Positions 26,251-37,676 of a stretch of 64,000 bases of DNA are shown here, one piece after another. Position 1 is the stretch's first letter. Each line of letters begins with the position of its first letter. Made by a program: the position numbers and the translations under genes. Location: assembly GCA_025766275.1 (NCBI GenBank), contig JAFKAC010000004.1, positions 2,232,001-2,296,000 of the forward strand, read 5' to 3'. This stretch comes from Lactarius indigo. Taxonomy: Eukaryota > Basidiomycota > Agaricomycetes > Russulales > Russulaceae. The notes beneath the pieces are model-generated. The model was not told where the DNA came from. It worked only from the letters and a program-made list of their open reading frames with translations, and ran no database searches.

Positions 26251-26424
26251 CCTGTGGCCCACAGGATCATAAGCACTGATATCACTGATATAAAATCCAT
26301 TGGTGATCGTGGCTCAATTACAAGTGATTGTTATTTTGTTATAATAATAATATGAGCTTAAGTGTGGTTATAACCTACATAAGCCCTTTTAATTTTGGTA
26401 AGCACCTAAAATTTTAATTTTAAT

Positions 26425-26870
26425 TTGCTGATGACCCTGCCCGCACTGCCAACCACCTGCTCACCCCGTCTCCCTCGCCATGCTACAGTCACCTCGCCTA
26501 TTCGCGCTGCCGCCTTGCCTATGCCGCCGTCTCCTCTCCTCTCCTTGCCGCCGCCGTCTCTCAGCCACCACCATCCTCTGCCCGGCTCCCTCGCTGTCGC
26601 GTGTGAAGGCGAGCGTCATAGTCAACGCCCTCTCCTTCTCCCATCATCTGCTTGTCCGCACCGCCTGCTCCTCCCTAGTGCCGCCATCTGCCACTGGCAT
26701 CTTCTCGTCGTGCTTAGCCCATCGCCGTTGTGTTCTAGGGGCGGCCCTCACCGATCACCTCAGACTCTCCCGCTTGTCACCGTCACCATCGATCTCCCAC
26801 GATGGCGATGACGCTTCCAGCACCGGACCCCCAAGATGATAGGAACAGTGATGACACCGCAAGCCAATGG
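26425..26870. other. C/T-rich low-complexity stretch, probably non-coding
   Basis: Long overlapping ORFs rich in Pro, Ser, Leu and Arg exist in two frames here only because the DNA is C/T-rich. There is no domain, no splice pattern and no conserved motif. Confidence 0.5.
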
Positions 26871-27443
26871 ATACGACCACAAACCCGTGCCAGAATGTCG
26901 ACCTGCTACTCCCCACTCTCTATGCATGTGATTTCTTTCTTTTTGATACTGCGCATAATGCAGTGGTAGGTGGGTGCATTACAGTCCAGGAACAATATTA
27001 CGAAAATAATCCTCTTAGTATGGAAAGAATGCAATGCGAAATACAGGCAAAATATGTACAGTAGTGACAAAGTCTATCCGCACTGCCAAACTCATCTCAG
27101 GTGTTAGTATGGCTATGCCAGACTCCTTCCCTTGTCGACACGCCATGTAAGAGACTGCCTCATGTGTCTTTTCCCTGGAAAGGATACGCGCGGCGTCTCT
27201 TACGCAAAGGTTATGCTTAGTGAAGGAGTCCCACATTCCGACTTTGAACTTAAGACATGGATATCCAAAGAGAATGGGTTAATTGAAGGGGAGATGACTG
27301 TTTCGTCAAATAACTTAGGCAACAACAGGGATCACGCTCGCAATAAACAAGTTATTCAAAACTGACAGACACATAAATGAGGGTTTTCGAAAGAAAATAT
27401 TAAAAAAAAAAAAACACTGCATCTAGAACCAAGGTGAACCCCA

Positions 27444-29247
27444 TCAAGTCGTGTGCTTCTCTTCGACGTCAGTCGCACCACTATCACCGTCGGGCACACC
27501 GTGGCGCGGCTCACGACCGCCACTAGTTGCATTGATCCTCTCCCGCTCCAACCCCCCTTCGATGTCTTTGACACCAAGGTCTTGCTCAAGGCCGACGTAG
27601 TCGTAGGCGAATTCGCCCATGTCGTAGTCGTCGATACCGACGATCTCCGCCTCTTCATTACAGCGAAGACTTAAGCCCGGAATGAAATGCATGACCCAGA
27701 GTATGATAGTCGTCATGACCAACGAATACCCGAAACCGGCGCATGAGTCAGCCAGCTGCCATCCCAACTGGACCCAGTGGGCATCAAGCCAACCCCCAGC
27801 AATGCTAGTCGTGCCATCAAAGCCAGCGACAGAGGCCTGAGCGAAAATGCCCGTGAGTACCTAGAGTGAGCAAGATGTATCTCAGCATGTATACATTATG
27901 GAATACTATCGGACATACGTTTCCAACAATACCACCGATAGCATGCACGGCAAAAATATCCAGGGCATCATCGTAGTGAAAGAGGAATTTGATCTGAGTC
28001 GCGAAGTTGCAGATAGTGCCACCCAACACGCCGAATAGGACAGCAGCGGCTGTGGACATTTTACTTCAGTAATGGCCCGTGACCAGAAATGTGATATTCT
28101 TACGTGAGCCGACATAACCTGATGCTGGTGTGATCGCAACGAGACCGCAGACAGCCCCGGAGCAGAAACCAATAACAGACCACTTGCGTTCAAGACGATA
28201 ATCCCACAACATCCAAGTCAATCCTCCAACACTGGCGGCAAGATTGGTGACGATGCAAGCTTGAACAGCACGCAAGTTGGCGCTCAATGCCGAACCCCCG
28301 TTGAAGCCGAACCAGCCAAACCACAGGAAAGTGGTACCGAGAACGACATACGACGAGTTGTGTGGCTTATAGGCCAGACGAGGGGTGCCATATCCACGAC
28401 GGTCTCCAAGGAATATGCTGATGGCGAGGGCAGCCGTGCCGGAAGAGATGTGCACCGGTGTTCCACCAGCGAAATCGAGACCCCCGTGCTTGTTTGACCA
28501 TCCCTTCGTGTTCCAAGTCCAACAAGCGATGGGGTCGTAAACGAGCGTTGACCAAACAAAAACGAAAACCATGGCAGGACCAAGTCGACCATGTTCTGCG
28601 AGGGCACCAACGGCGAGCATAGGTGTGATGGCGGCGAACATGCATTGATAGATGCAGAACATAAGGGAGGGAATGCGTGAGCTCCCAATAGAAGGCTGTT
28701 CGAGTACCCCCTTGAGGCCAAAGTAACCTGCAGGCAGCTGTTAAGGAGAGGGAGGAAGGAAGACAAAGTGCATTACTGACGGAGATCTCCAATGAACGAG
28801 CTTGCAGTGTCACTAAATGCCAGTGAAAATCTGAAGACGAAACGTTGAGCCCAGCTAAATCGTAATTTCGCCCGTAAAACACACACCCCCAAAAGAACCA
28901 CTGGAGGAACGCTGTGAGACCAGGCCGCAAGAGAAGGGGGAAAAAAAGAGAGGCGAACCTGGAAGGAGACCACAGCCAGAGTCATCATACTGAGCCATAT
29001 CATCGACAGTGCATTTTTACGTCTGAGAAGACCAGAGTAGAAGAAGCCAACCCCGGGAATCATTAGCCAGACGAGAGCCGTCGCAGCTATCACCCATGCG
29101 ATGTCACCGAGGTTGTAAACCACGGTGGTACCGGTTGCTGGGTCATACCAGTTGATATCACCGGCTACAGTGTAAGGTCAGACCCTGGGGAAGGAAGAGA
29201 GAAAAAATAAGTTATGGCTCACAACTGTCGTAGGTGATGTTAACCAT
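27444..29247 (-). CDS. ammonium transporter, Mep/Amt family
   Basis: Known role: plasma-membrane uptake of ammonium with 11 transmembrane helices; some fungal Mep2 members also act as nitrogen sensors. Seen here: ATG at 29247 (MVNITYDS), an intron, then WYDPATGTTVVYNLGDIAWV, TALVWLMIPGVGFFYSGLLR, and many hydrophobic helices. The signature-like segment is GGLDFAGGTPVHISSGTAAL. Conserved pore motifs follow, including FLWFGWFGFNGGSALSANLR (twin-His region later, with FAVHAIGGIVGN). The C-terminus carries DYDMGEFAYDYV, the conserved cytosolic regulatory segment of fungal Amt/Mep proteins. Short introns lie at 27855-27915, 28040-28100, 28725-28780 and 28790-28975. About 500 residues is the usual size. 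Mep2-type versus Mep1/3-type was not settled. Confidence 0.9.
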
Positions 29248-30102
29248 GGCAGTGAATGACAGGCAAAAAAATCAACGAGGGTGAAAATGAATGGAATGGC
29301 GCTGAGAAGTATGGAGTTCATAAGGGAATTCGGGTCTACTTGGCGTCCACTATCTACCAATCACCGCCAACGGATCACGTCCCTTATCTGTCACGCGGTT
29401 TATCCGCGATCGGTTGGCTAGATCTCACTCGGCTGAATTTATCTGTCACACGATAAGGAACGAACGTCGAGTCGTTAAGTCCTCGGCCAACGATGTACTG
29501 AGTCCACGTCTTCATACAACTTCGGAAGAATCATCTTACATAGTGCTTAGTATGTGGTTCTTTGCGTGACGAACTATTTTCCTCCGACTTCTACCGGCCA
29601 CACTCTCGGCGCCTGCTTCCATCAACCATGTTCCTAGCTCAAGCCGTTACCGTCCTCTGACTTCCCACGATCCTAAGCTGTGTGCCGGAAATAGACGGTC
29701 GCAAACACTCAAGTTGGCATCTGGCAACATTCCCGAATAACACCAGTCTGGCTAGATTACTCACCTTGTCATATGGACAGTTTGCGGTGAGATGCCAAGC
29801 ATTCCAGTAGGCAACTTGCCGAGCTGTATGACAGATTGGGAGTAGAGTCCCATCGCAAGTTGAGATCAAAGTCAAGGACTCAGCCTTATCACTTCGTTTA
29901 AAAAAAAAAAAAAAAAAAAAACTATATCGGTTGCATTGCCATATGCAAGTAACTTGAGAATGATGTGAGTGAAGACCACGCATGCCGTTCAATTATATCC
30001 CCCTTTTCTCCACCCGATCCGATAAGTTTTGGCTTGTTTGGCAGTTGTTGAGTTCGGTGTGATTCTCACGACCTGAGGACCGTCGTCAACTGCGCCGGGG
30101 AG
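29248..30102. other. intergenic, transporter promoter side
   Basis: No gene is seen. The stretch 29300-29700 is the presumed promoter of the ammonium transporter on the minus strand. A run of about 22 A bases lies at 29899-29920. I found no GATA-type cluster that I would rely on. Confidence 0.4.
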
Positions 30103-31181
30103 ATGACGGGACTGGCGACGACCATTCGTAGCATTAACAGCTGTACAGCTTCCTGGCTTACTTGCATTGGTTGTGCTAGAAGGAACCGTAGTTTCTTTCA
30201 GTTGCGATTCACTGGTGACTCAATTCCGTACGGTCTAACCTGACACGAATTGACTGTTACTTTTAGCTCGTGGTTTCGGCACATCAACACCGCCAACTAT
30301 CGATGAACAATCACTCTTTGAAGCGACGAGTGATTCACTCCCACACAACAATAATCATCCACAACCCTCAGCATTCGCACAACCCATTACCGAGGTAGCC
30401 CGCGAGGCCCTCCGCTCACAAAGATTTGACCGAACTTTCGAACTACTTTCGAACCAAATCGATAGAACCTTGTCTAAAAAGCACCCGCTACAAGTCCGCG
30501 GTAGTACCTGGACTTATCTTTTCGATCTTGCAACCCGCCGAGAGCAGCTCGAACGGGTATCCAGCAAATTCTCTCAGTTCCTAGATAGTGGAAGGCACTT
30601 CAGCGATAAGCATGTCTCTGCATTTATTCGTGCGTATCTCTATCGCTTGAAATCATGTGGAGACTCAAACACTGCATATTCCCCAACCCATTGCAGGACG
30701 TTGCTCGGAACTCCACTGCTCGCAACTAGCCCTGACTGTGTTCAGTAACCGCCCTGCCCATCGGATGGACCTCACGCCTACCGCTGCTCGACGACTGTTG
30801 TACGCCTTCCACGAGGAAGGTACCCTTTCTAATGTGGTCACCGTCGCCGCGCTGTTTCCCCTATACAACCTTCCCGCGCTTTCCTCCGACCCCGTCAGCT
30901 GCGCTCTCCTCATTTCGGCCTGCCTTCGCGAGGCTAATGCCTCTGGCTCTGAACCCGCACGGACCGTTGCCGCCACGCTTTTACACCCCTTCGAACAGCT
31001 TCTTTCACAGACACCTCCAGCTTCTCTTCCGTACAACCCGTTCTGGGAGCATCGTTCTGGAGAAATCGAATGGATGAAGCGCGCTACGTTGAGCGTGCTC
31101 AATTCCCTGGTAACTGGGGGTCAAGACGCCAGTCGGATCAGAGACTGGTGTATGAGGAGTGGTTTCGAATCGAAAAACTAG
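30103..31181 (+). CDS. unrecognised protein with a likely mitochondrial targeting sequence
   Basis: ATG at 30103. The first exon gives MTGLATTIRSINSCTASWLT and a further Arg-rich stretch. A clean intron (30211-30265) splices to FTARGFGTSTPPTIDEQSLF. The first 55 residues have many Arg, Ser and Thr and almost no acidic residues, and RGFGTST resembles a presequence cleavage site. A second intron (30632-30695) splices to IRRCSELHCSQLALTVFSNR. The rest is helical with Leu-rich pairs (YLFDLATRREQLERV, RRLLYAFHEEGTLSNVV), reminiscent of helical-repeat (PPR/TPR-like) mitochondrial proteins. No family was recognised. It ends at 31179 after about 317 residues. Confidence 0.6.
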
Positions 31182-32061
31182 TCCTAACTTACTATTGCCC
31201 TGCAGCTGTCGAATGATAGACAATCCAGATTATGCCTAGACTTTTTTGATTAAATCGCTACATTTGATTGGTGATTCATTGCTGCGCCGCGGCGGCAGCA
31301 AAGGCTGCCCCTCTGTTAGGGTATGCTGAATTGTCCAAGGGCGCCACTGCCGCGCCCGCTCGCCACTTTGGCAACCCCTCTCACGATTGTCGTGCCTGTA
31401 CATGACCCACATGAATGAGAAACCGCCCACAACAATGATGACACGTCATCCAGGGCCGACGAATATTGTAAATCGTGCCTGCGTAACGCATGTTTGACAG
31501 TTTGATAACACCGTACAGCATGTCTCGAAATACCTTGCAGTTTTGATACGGCATAGTGGAGTCCTTTTATTTGCTCAAAGCATGGCAATTGCGTTAGCTG
31601 GTAGCTACCACCAATCCAGCGGCGGCCAGTGGACATAAACCAGTGTATTCCTGTTCAATCCTGTGGTCCACGCTACATGATGAACATTGAACGCTTCCGA
31701 GTGACTGAGCCCAGAAATAGCGAAATGCTGGTAGAATCCCTGGGGCGATCGATGGCCGTCCACGGGTACACACACAAAAAAGATGCCCGCTCATCTTAAA
31801 CAATCAGATCATTTCGTATATATCGTCTGGCAGAGAGACATGTATTAAACAGGCCAACGTAGAAAGGACGTACGGTATCGGAAAAGTTCTAGGAAACCAG
31901 ACTAACTGAGCGTGGAATGACCTAGCACACATCTCGCAACCGTACTACAGATGCTGTTATGACGACTAATTGCGGGTATGAAGAATGTGAAGGGGTAGGG
32001 GGGCTGAGGGTCACCAATAAAGACGAGAGGTGAACAAACCAGCGCCTTTCGACCCCAGTTC
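31182..32061. other. intergenic between two convergent genes
   Basis: The stretch holds the 3' sides of the mitochondrial-type gene and of RHO1. ORFs here are short and lack motifs. Nothing else was seen. Confidence 0.45.
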
Positions 32062-32868
32062 TCAGAGTACAACGCAATGCGAGCTCTTCCTGGGACCCTT
32101 GGGTCGACTCAGGAGAGCCGCGCGAGTAGCGTATTGGAATACCTCGCGGACACCTTCACCCGATTTGGCAGAACATTCGAGATATTGCCTAGCACCGATC
32201 TTCTGTGCTACAGCCATGCCCTACAAAAAGAATGAGGGATAGCAAAAGAAAACTTGTCAAAATACGCACTTCTTCTGGAGTTACGGGCCTCTGGCTGGTC
32301 TTCCTGAGATTCTCAATGGTTTTTGGATCACGTCGCAAGTCCTTCTTGCAGCCAACTAGGATGATAGGAAGGCCAGCGCAGAAATGCATCACCTCGGAAA
32401 TCCACTAGTAATGATTCGTCAGGGAATCAATGGCGTGCAAGACTTGCGTGGACAAAATATACCTTCTCCTGCACATTGTCGAGAGAATCTGGAGAATCGA
32501 CGGCAAAACATATGAGGATGACGTGTGAATCTGGATAACTCAAAGGGCGGAGACGATCGTAGTCTTCTTGGCCAGCGGTATCCCACAAAGCAAGTTCGAC
32601 GTGCTTGCCGTCGACTTCAACATCGGCAACGTAATTTTCAAACACGGTGGGGATATAGACCTGAGCTCGGTGGTTAGAATCATTCAGAATCTAGGCGCAC
32701 GAGAGTATAGTAACCTCGGGAAATGTGCCCTTTGAGAAGACAATCAAGAGACAGGTCTGAAAATAAAATAGACAAATTAGAGAGAGAGACGGTAGGAAAT
32801 ATGCCTAAAATCACCTTCCCACAAGCACCATCACCGACAATGACAAGTTTCCTGCGAATTTCAGCCAT
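32062..32868 (-). CDS. RHO1: Rho1-type small GTPase
   Basis: Known role: membrane-anchored GTPase that activates beta-1,3-glucan synthase and protein kinase C, controlling the cell wall and actin. Seen here: ATG at 32868, [18 protein letters not shown] (P-loop), spliced to [20 protein letters not shown] (switch I, effector region like RhoA), [20 protein letters not shown] (switch II), [12 protein letters not shown] (CKKD, the Rho1 form of NKxD) and [20 protein letters not shown]. It ends SSHCVVL at 32062, a CAAX box with a final Leu, so geranylgeranylation is expected. Introns are at about 32230-32275, 32403-32465, 32660-32715 and 32750-32815. Length is about 194 residues, normal for the family. 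No lesion was seen. Confidence 0.93.
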
Positions 32869-33351
32869 ATGTGAGGGGACGAGTAGGGGTGGTTAGGAGG
32901 GATAAGGCTAGTTAGTAGTAGTGGCGACGACGGGTGGCGGGCCCTAAAGCGGGGTTTAAAACTTCCTTTGGCTCGTGCGTGTGAAACCACATTGAGGCAG
33001 GGTGATGAGGCGATGCAGACTGAGCCGTGGGCGTCCTGCTTATGATGGACAATATTTCCCACCCGAATTTGCCGTCCCTCGAGCACGACTTGGCAGAATG
33101 ACGCAAGTCGAGACTTGAATCTCGACCTGACCTATCTGGCATGCTCATGCCTGCACCCTCCTCGTGACAAACACAAGCGGTACAGCCTTCGCCTTTGGGC
33201 TCTGAAGGAACCCAACACTTGGGTTAGGGGCATCAGCTCCTTGCACGTCACTCTGAGGGCTGGACTCTTCCCCAGGGCTGGCGTAGTTCACGGTGGGTTT
33301 ATAAACGCTCCCCCTCACACCAACTGGTCTTACCCAAACCCACTCTACCCC

Positions 33352-34107
33352 ATGATTAGTTTTTCAGGTCTCTCCCCGGAGGTCGCGGAGGCAATGTGTA
33401 CCCCTATGCATCTCATACTCCCATCAAGTCCTCCCCCAGCTACCTCCAGACCCCAGACCTCCAATCCTGGTGCCCTCTACCTCGGGTCCATCACCGCTGT
33501 CCTCGATCCGTCCATACTCAAAGAACATGACATACGTCATCTCGTTCAAGTCCTTGATGTGCCTTGGCTGCCTGCGTATGAAGAAGACGGTTACGAGTGT
33601 TATCGTCTCGACATCCTAGACTACTGAGAGTCAAGATCTCCGGCCACATCTAGAGGACACCATCGAAAACATTGACTCTGCCTTACGCAGGGGCCGCAAC
33701 GTCCTCGTCCATTGCCAACAAGTAAGCTTGGCTTTAACTTTCCATCATCCTCCAACTACGTTCGTGGTCGTCTCCAGACTTCGATCGGGGAATGTGGTTT
33801 ATAGATATTGAGAATTCTTATTCACTTATTTTTGACGCAGGGTGTCTCTCGCTCGGCAGCAATTGTTATAGCATACCTTATTCGCAAGCGCGGCATGTCC
33901 TTCGACTCGGCCGTTGCCTTTGTTCGCCAGCGTCGCCCATGTATAAAACCCAATTCTGGTTTTGTGCGTTGTTTACAAGAGTGGGAACGACAGTGGAGTC
34001 CTCCCTCAGTTTGCAGTCCAGCAGTGAGGCGAGTTCCGTTTTCTACCGTTGCTAATACAGCACTTACAGAGACCATATTTAGATCCTTGAATGCCCTTGT
34101 CCGATAG
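33352..34107 (+). CDS. dual-specificity protein phosphatase (apparent one-base frameshift)
   Basis: Known role: DSP-type cysteine phosphatase acting on phospho-Tyr/Ser/Thr; the substrate is unknown here. Seen: ALYLGSITAVLDPSILKEHD, the typical DSP N-terminal strand and helix (LG...A.d...L...i), then HLVQVLDVP and YRLDILDY. After a one-base shift at about 33625 come ESQDLRPHLEDTIENIDSAL and NVLVHCQQ. An intron (33721-33839) joins GVSRSAAIVIAYLIRKRGMS, giving HCQQGVSRS, the HCx5R catalytic loop. The C-terminal part has VRQRRPCIKPNSGFVRCLQE, the usual helix after the catalytic site. The start at 33352 is the nearest ATG before the domain; the frame is open further upstream. The frameshift may be a sequence error or mark a pseudogene. 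Confidence 0.72.
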
Positions 34108-34659
34108 TCAGGCATAGTATCCTAGGCCGTTCTCCTTCACACGGTTAAGACTCAGTGCATCTGTATCCGTTGCATCATTTGTATACTACTCAATTGTTCC
34201 GTAGGAATAGAAAGGGGGAGTTACTTCAGAGGGAGGACCTTCGATGACACGTGTCGCACTCGCAGGTTAAGGGTATTTTGGGGATTGACCTTTTACAGCA
34301 CTTTACATCTCATGCAGTATGTCAGACTCCTTCCCTCACGTAAGGGACCCTCAAGTGTCTTATCCCACATCCAATGTCTTGTTATGTCTAAATCCCTTAC
34401 CGAGTTCGGGGGGCTAGAAGACGCGTGATGTTTACCACCTCGAGCTCCAAATCCGCGAGGTGGATTTAGGGCCATATAGTATCACCAAGGCAAATAAAGA
34501 AATCCACACTCGGAGCGTTACATTTTGAGAGTCCCACCTGAGTGTTGTAACAAATAGCGGCGTGACCTCGTACCATTGGAGGTGCAACACCATCTCTTGC
34601 GATGCCCATTGGTTTGGCACCCTCGTCGACTCTAACTCGGCCAAAAAAACACTGACAAC

Positions 34660-35715
34660 AAACTTGTGGTTCAACCCAATATCCCGTATCGGTGTGCGAG
34701 GGACGACTACTACTGCTCGAGAATTTTTCTGGGCACGAACGAAAGTGCCCATGGTCACTCCATCTCACTTTCCGAGAACGCTTCTCGTTCTAAGATACGC
34801 GACGGGGACTCCCACGTCGACACCAATTTTGAGCCGATTCTCAGTCTCAACCTCCGTCGCTACCCAGACCCGTCCCATCCAAAATAAGGGCCATGTATCC
34901 GAAATACGTGGACTACCATTTCCAGAACAGCTCTTCCTTGGCGTTGGTTCAGACGAGGTTATAAACGACGAACGTATTGTTCTGGTGTTATTTCTGCAGG
35001 GGCTGTTTAATAGAAGCGCCGCGAAAGTGAAAAGGGTAATCAATGAGGATCCATCTATCAAACTAATCTTCGCCAGGAAATCCCCCTGAGGTCCTAATCT
35101 TTCGGCCCTGGAATCCATCCGAGCTGTTCTCGACTACAAACCGTTCAAAGGCGTTGTAGACTTAGATGAGGCATATATCGACTTCTCCGGAACCAGGAGC
35201 AGCGCTGCAACGCTTGTTGTTGAATTCGCGAACCTCTGTGTCATGCAGACGCCGAACAAGAGCTTTGGGCTCGCAGCGATCCGGTACATACCGTTCCACG
35301 CTCTCCCTGTGCATTTCTCATCCGTCTCCACGCAGACTTGATATAGCACTGGCACAGCCACCCCTCGTCCAGGTCCAGATCCTGTCAAATACTAAGTACA
35401 AGCATCTCCACGCCAACAGCACAGCTCACATTACGCGCCTTGTCACCTGCGTCGCTCCGCACGACGAACGCAAACATCGAAGGGATCAAGGTATCGCGTG
35501 CGGTACTACTCTCCGACTTGCACGATCTGAGGGATTCAGGCCTCGGAAGTGCTATCGGTGTGCAAGACGCAAACTTTATTCTGATTCCTGTGCTCGCGAG
35601 GGAGAGTTCGGAGGTGGATGGTGTGCGTTCCCAGCGCGTGCCAGGTACAAAGCCCTTGAAGAGGAGGGCGTGGTGTGGTACGTTACCGAAGGAAGCGAAT
35701 TAGAGAGAGTATGAG
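34660..35715 (+). pseudogene. decayed histidinol-phosphate aminotransferase (HIS5-like)
   Basis: Known function of the intact enzyme: PLP-dependent transamination in histidine synthesis. Seen here in order, but in different frames: PYRCARDDY with NESAHGHS and LNLRRYPDPSHP (about 34675-34885), LFLGVGSDEVI (about 34935), VKRVINEDPSIKLIF (about 35030), SIRAVLDYKPFKGVV, DLDEAYIDFS, LVVEFANLCVMQT with the PLP-lysine region NKSFGLAAIR (about 35250), AQPPLVQVQILSNTK (about 35350) and LHDLRDSGLGSAIG with DANFILIPVLARE (about 35560). Breaks: roughly 40 codons are missing after DEVI, where the substrate-binding Tyr region should be. A TGA follows ARKSP at about 35087, and there are several frame changes. 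It cannot be read as one protein, even with introns. Confidence 0.75.
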
Positions 35716-36220
35716 AGGCTACAATTGCAAGCAACCAAGCCGCAGGTCGTTGGCGTGTACCACTTCTGGCTGAAGTGTATCACAGTGGCTGACGTATTCT
35801 GATAGATAAACAAGGGGTTCCTGAGTGACAGATTGTATACCCACTTCGTTTAGAGGAACTAGCGCCATCCGTTGTTGTAGGCAGAAGCTACGGGGGTTGT
35901 CTGTGAAAGGCGTAGCCAATGAATACACTCCTAAGAATTGATTGTATCAACCCACAAACATGACTGTGGCGAGTGAGGCTGGTATTGTACCATAAGATAC
36001 GAATGCGAGAATGCGAACTTCACCGTAGCGTATAGGCAGAGCGTTACAGGCATCTAAGCGCATGTGATACAAAGACATGTTCATCATTCTTCTCGCCACT
36101 GGTATGGACACGCCTGTACTTCGACGACACAAATTCTCTTATCTAGGTCCAGACTGAGTTGCGGTAAAGTAGAGATTTCCACCCCCAAACCGTGATATGT
36201 GGATCACGCTTCAGTCATAT
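35716..36220. other. intergenic stretch without a gene
   Basis: No coding signal is seen. It lies between the decayed HIS5-like copy and the 3' end of the dehydrogenase. Confidence 0.45.
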
Positions 36221-37676
36221 TCAAGGCTTTATCGCGATCTTCAGAGCTCCTCGGCTGTTCATCTTGTCTAATGCGAGCTGATAATCCTCCAGCTTGAACA
36301 CATCTGTCACCTACACGTATGGCGCGCACAGTCAGCAAGCGACAGAAAGCCGAGTGAGATTGCTTACCATGCCAGTGACCCTGATCTTCTTGCTGTCCAA
36401 ATACGCCACTGCACGCGGGAAGCAATACGTCTGCGAGAATGAACCGATGATCTGTGGGGGAAATGATCACTATCTCCAAATACTCAACGCCGAAAGCTTA
36501 TCCCACCCGTATCTCGTCCCCAAAGATCTTAGAAGGGGGCCAGTGGACTAGCGCCTTGTTTTCGTACACACCGTAGATCATCAATGTTCCACCTCGACGC
36601 ACGTAATTGATTGACTCGTTGGCTAGTTTTTCCACTCCTGTAGCCTCGACGACGACGTCAAAGCCATACGGATTGTCTTTCTTCAGTTTGGCCCACTGCG
36701 GCTCTGGGTTCTGCCGGTCGAGTTCAATGTACTCATCAGCGGCATCGAGTTGCTTGGCGATGTCCATCTTGATGCCCTTGTTTGCGGCGAGTGTGACTTT
36801 CCTTGCGCCATTCAATTTGAGTAGTTGCGCGAGGATGAGACCAGTAGGACCCGCTCCAAGTAAGAGAACCTCGATGCCAACAGGCGGATTCAATTTATCG
36901 AGTCCATGAATAGCGCATGCAGCTGGTTCGAGAAGAGTCGCTTCTTCGTCCGTGAGGTTGTGGATTTTATACAGCTTATGCTGCGGGCTATCAGGCGATA
37001 AGAACCCAATACTAGACGAAGAGGTCACGCTCGTACTAGGTGATGTATTCGGCGAACCCGCCCTCCGAGCTAACTCCGCGAGCACGGAAATTCTCACACA
37101 AGAGAGATTGACCCCTGCGACAGTAAAAGCAGTTGTCACACTGACGGCCATCAGTGACATCAAAGGGCAATATTTGTCTCTTACTGTGATCCCAACGTCG
37201 GCTACGCATCGGTCGCCAATCGCGAAGCCCTTTACGTCCTTTCCCAGCTCGATGATCGAGCCCACAGCTTCGTGCCCGGGGATGAGCTGTTGAAATGATA
37301 GATGAGAGGTAGGATCGAGATCGAAGCGCTTACATACCGGGAAAGACGAGATGAATTCACCATCGTGTATGTGGCCATCGGTACCGCAAACGCCTAAGGA
37401 ACAAGGATATTGGCAATCGTAGACACCGGCTGAAGTACGCGGGAGGATACAAACCGCATCTGTGAACTGGAATGGACGAAGGGGAGATTAGTCGATTCAC
37501 ATATGATGGAGTCGGGGTGATGGTAAACCTTTGAGAAGGACTTCATCATCCTTGATTTGCGGAATGGGCACGTCCTTGATAACAAAATCTCTCGGCTACA
37601 TATGCATTAAGTGAAAGTATTTGGTACAAAGATTTCAGCGGGTTATACATACGGCGTTGTACCACAATGCTTTCAT
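36221..37676 (-). CDS. zinc-dependent medium-chain dehydrogenase (polyol/alcohol dehydrogenase-like)
   Basis: Known chemistry: NAD(P)-dependent oxidation of a polyol or alcohol with catalytic and structural zinc. Seen on the minus strand: ATG at 37676 (MKALWYNA), intron, [20 protein letters not shown], then [13 protein letters not shown] (catalytic Cys), [11 protein letters not shown] (GHE), the structural zinc motif [15 protein letters not shown], and [20 protein letters not shown] (Rossmann GxGxxG). It ends [13 protein letters not shown] at 36221. Seven or more short introns splice cleanly. About 355 residues is the usual size. It resembles fungal D-arabinitol/sorbitol dehydrogenases, but the substrate cannot be read from the sequence. 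Confidence 0.85.

Larger units (their letters stand above)
23450..27430. other. 4-kb gene-free, repeat-like region between LYS2 and the ammonium transporter
   Basis: No ORF here looks like a protein. The first 300 bp is probably the LYS2 promoter. From about 23800 to 26400 the DNA is A/T-rich at both ends and full of short CGTCGT-, ACCCGT- and GTGGTC-like low-complexity blocks in the middle. A perfect palindrome GTGATTATAATCAC lies at about 23800. A 16-bp direct repeat (AAATCYATTGGTGATC, one mismatch) lies at 23892 and 26293. Motifs like GCACTTATAA recur at both ends. This resembles a degenerate non-autonomous transposon, but no terminal inverted repeat or target duplication could be fixed. 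Confidence 0.4.

Noticed and set aside
26425..26839. Two overlapping Pro/Ser-rich ORFs of about 120 codons
   Set aside because: A by-product of C/T-rich DNA; no splice sites, motifs or start context.
29899..29920. Long A-run as a retroposon tail
   Set aside because: No target duplication or body of an element could be found next to it.
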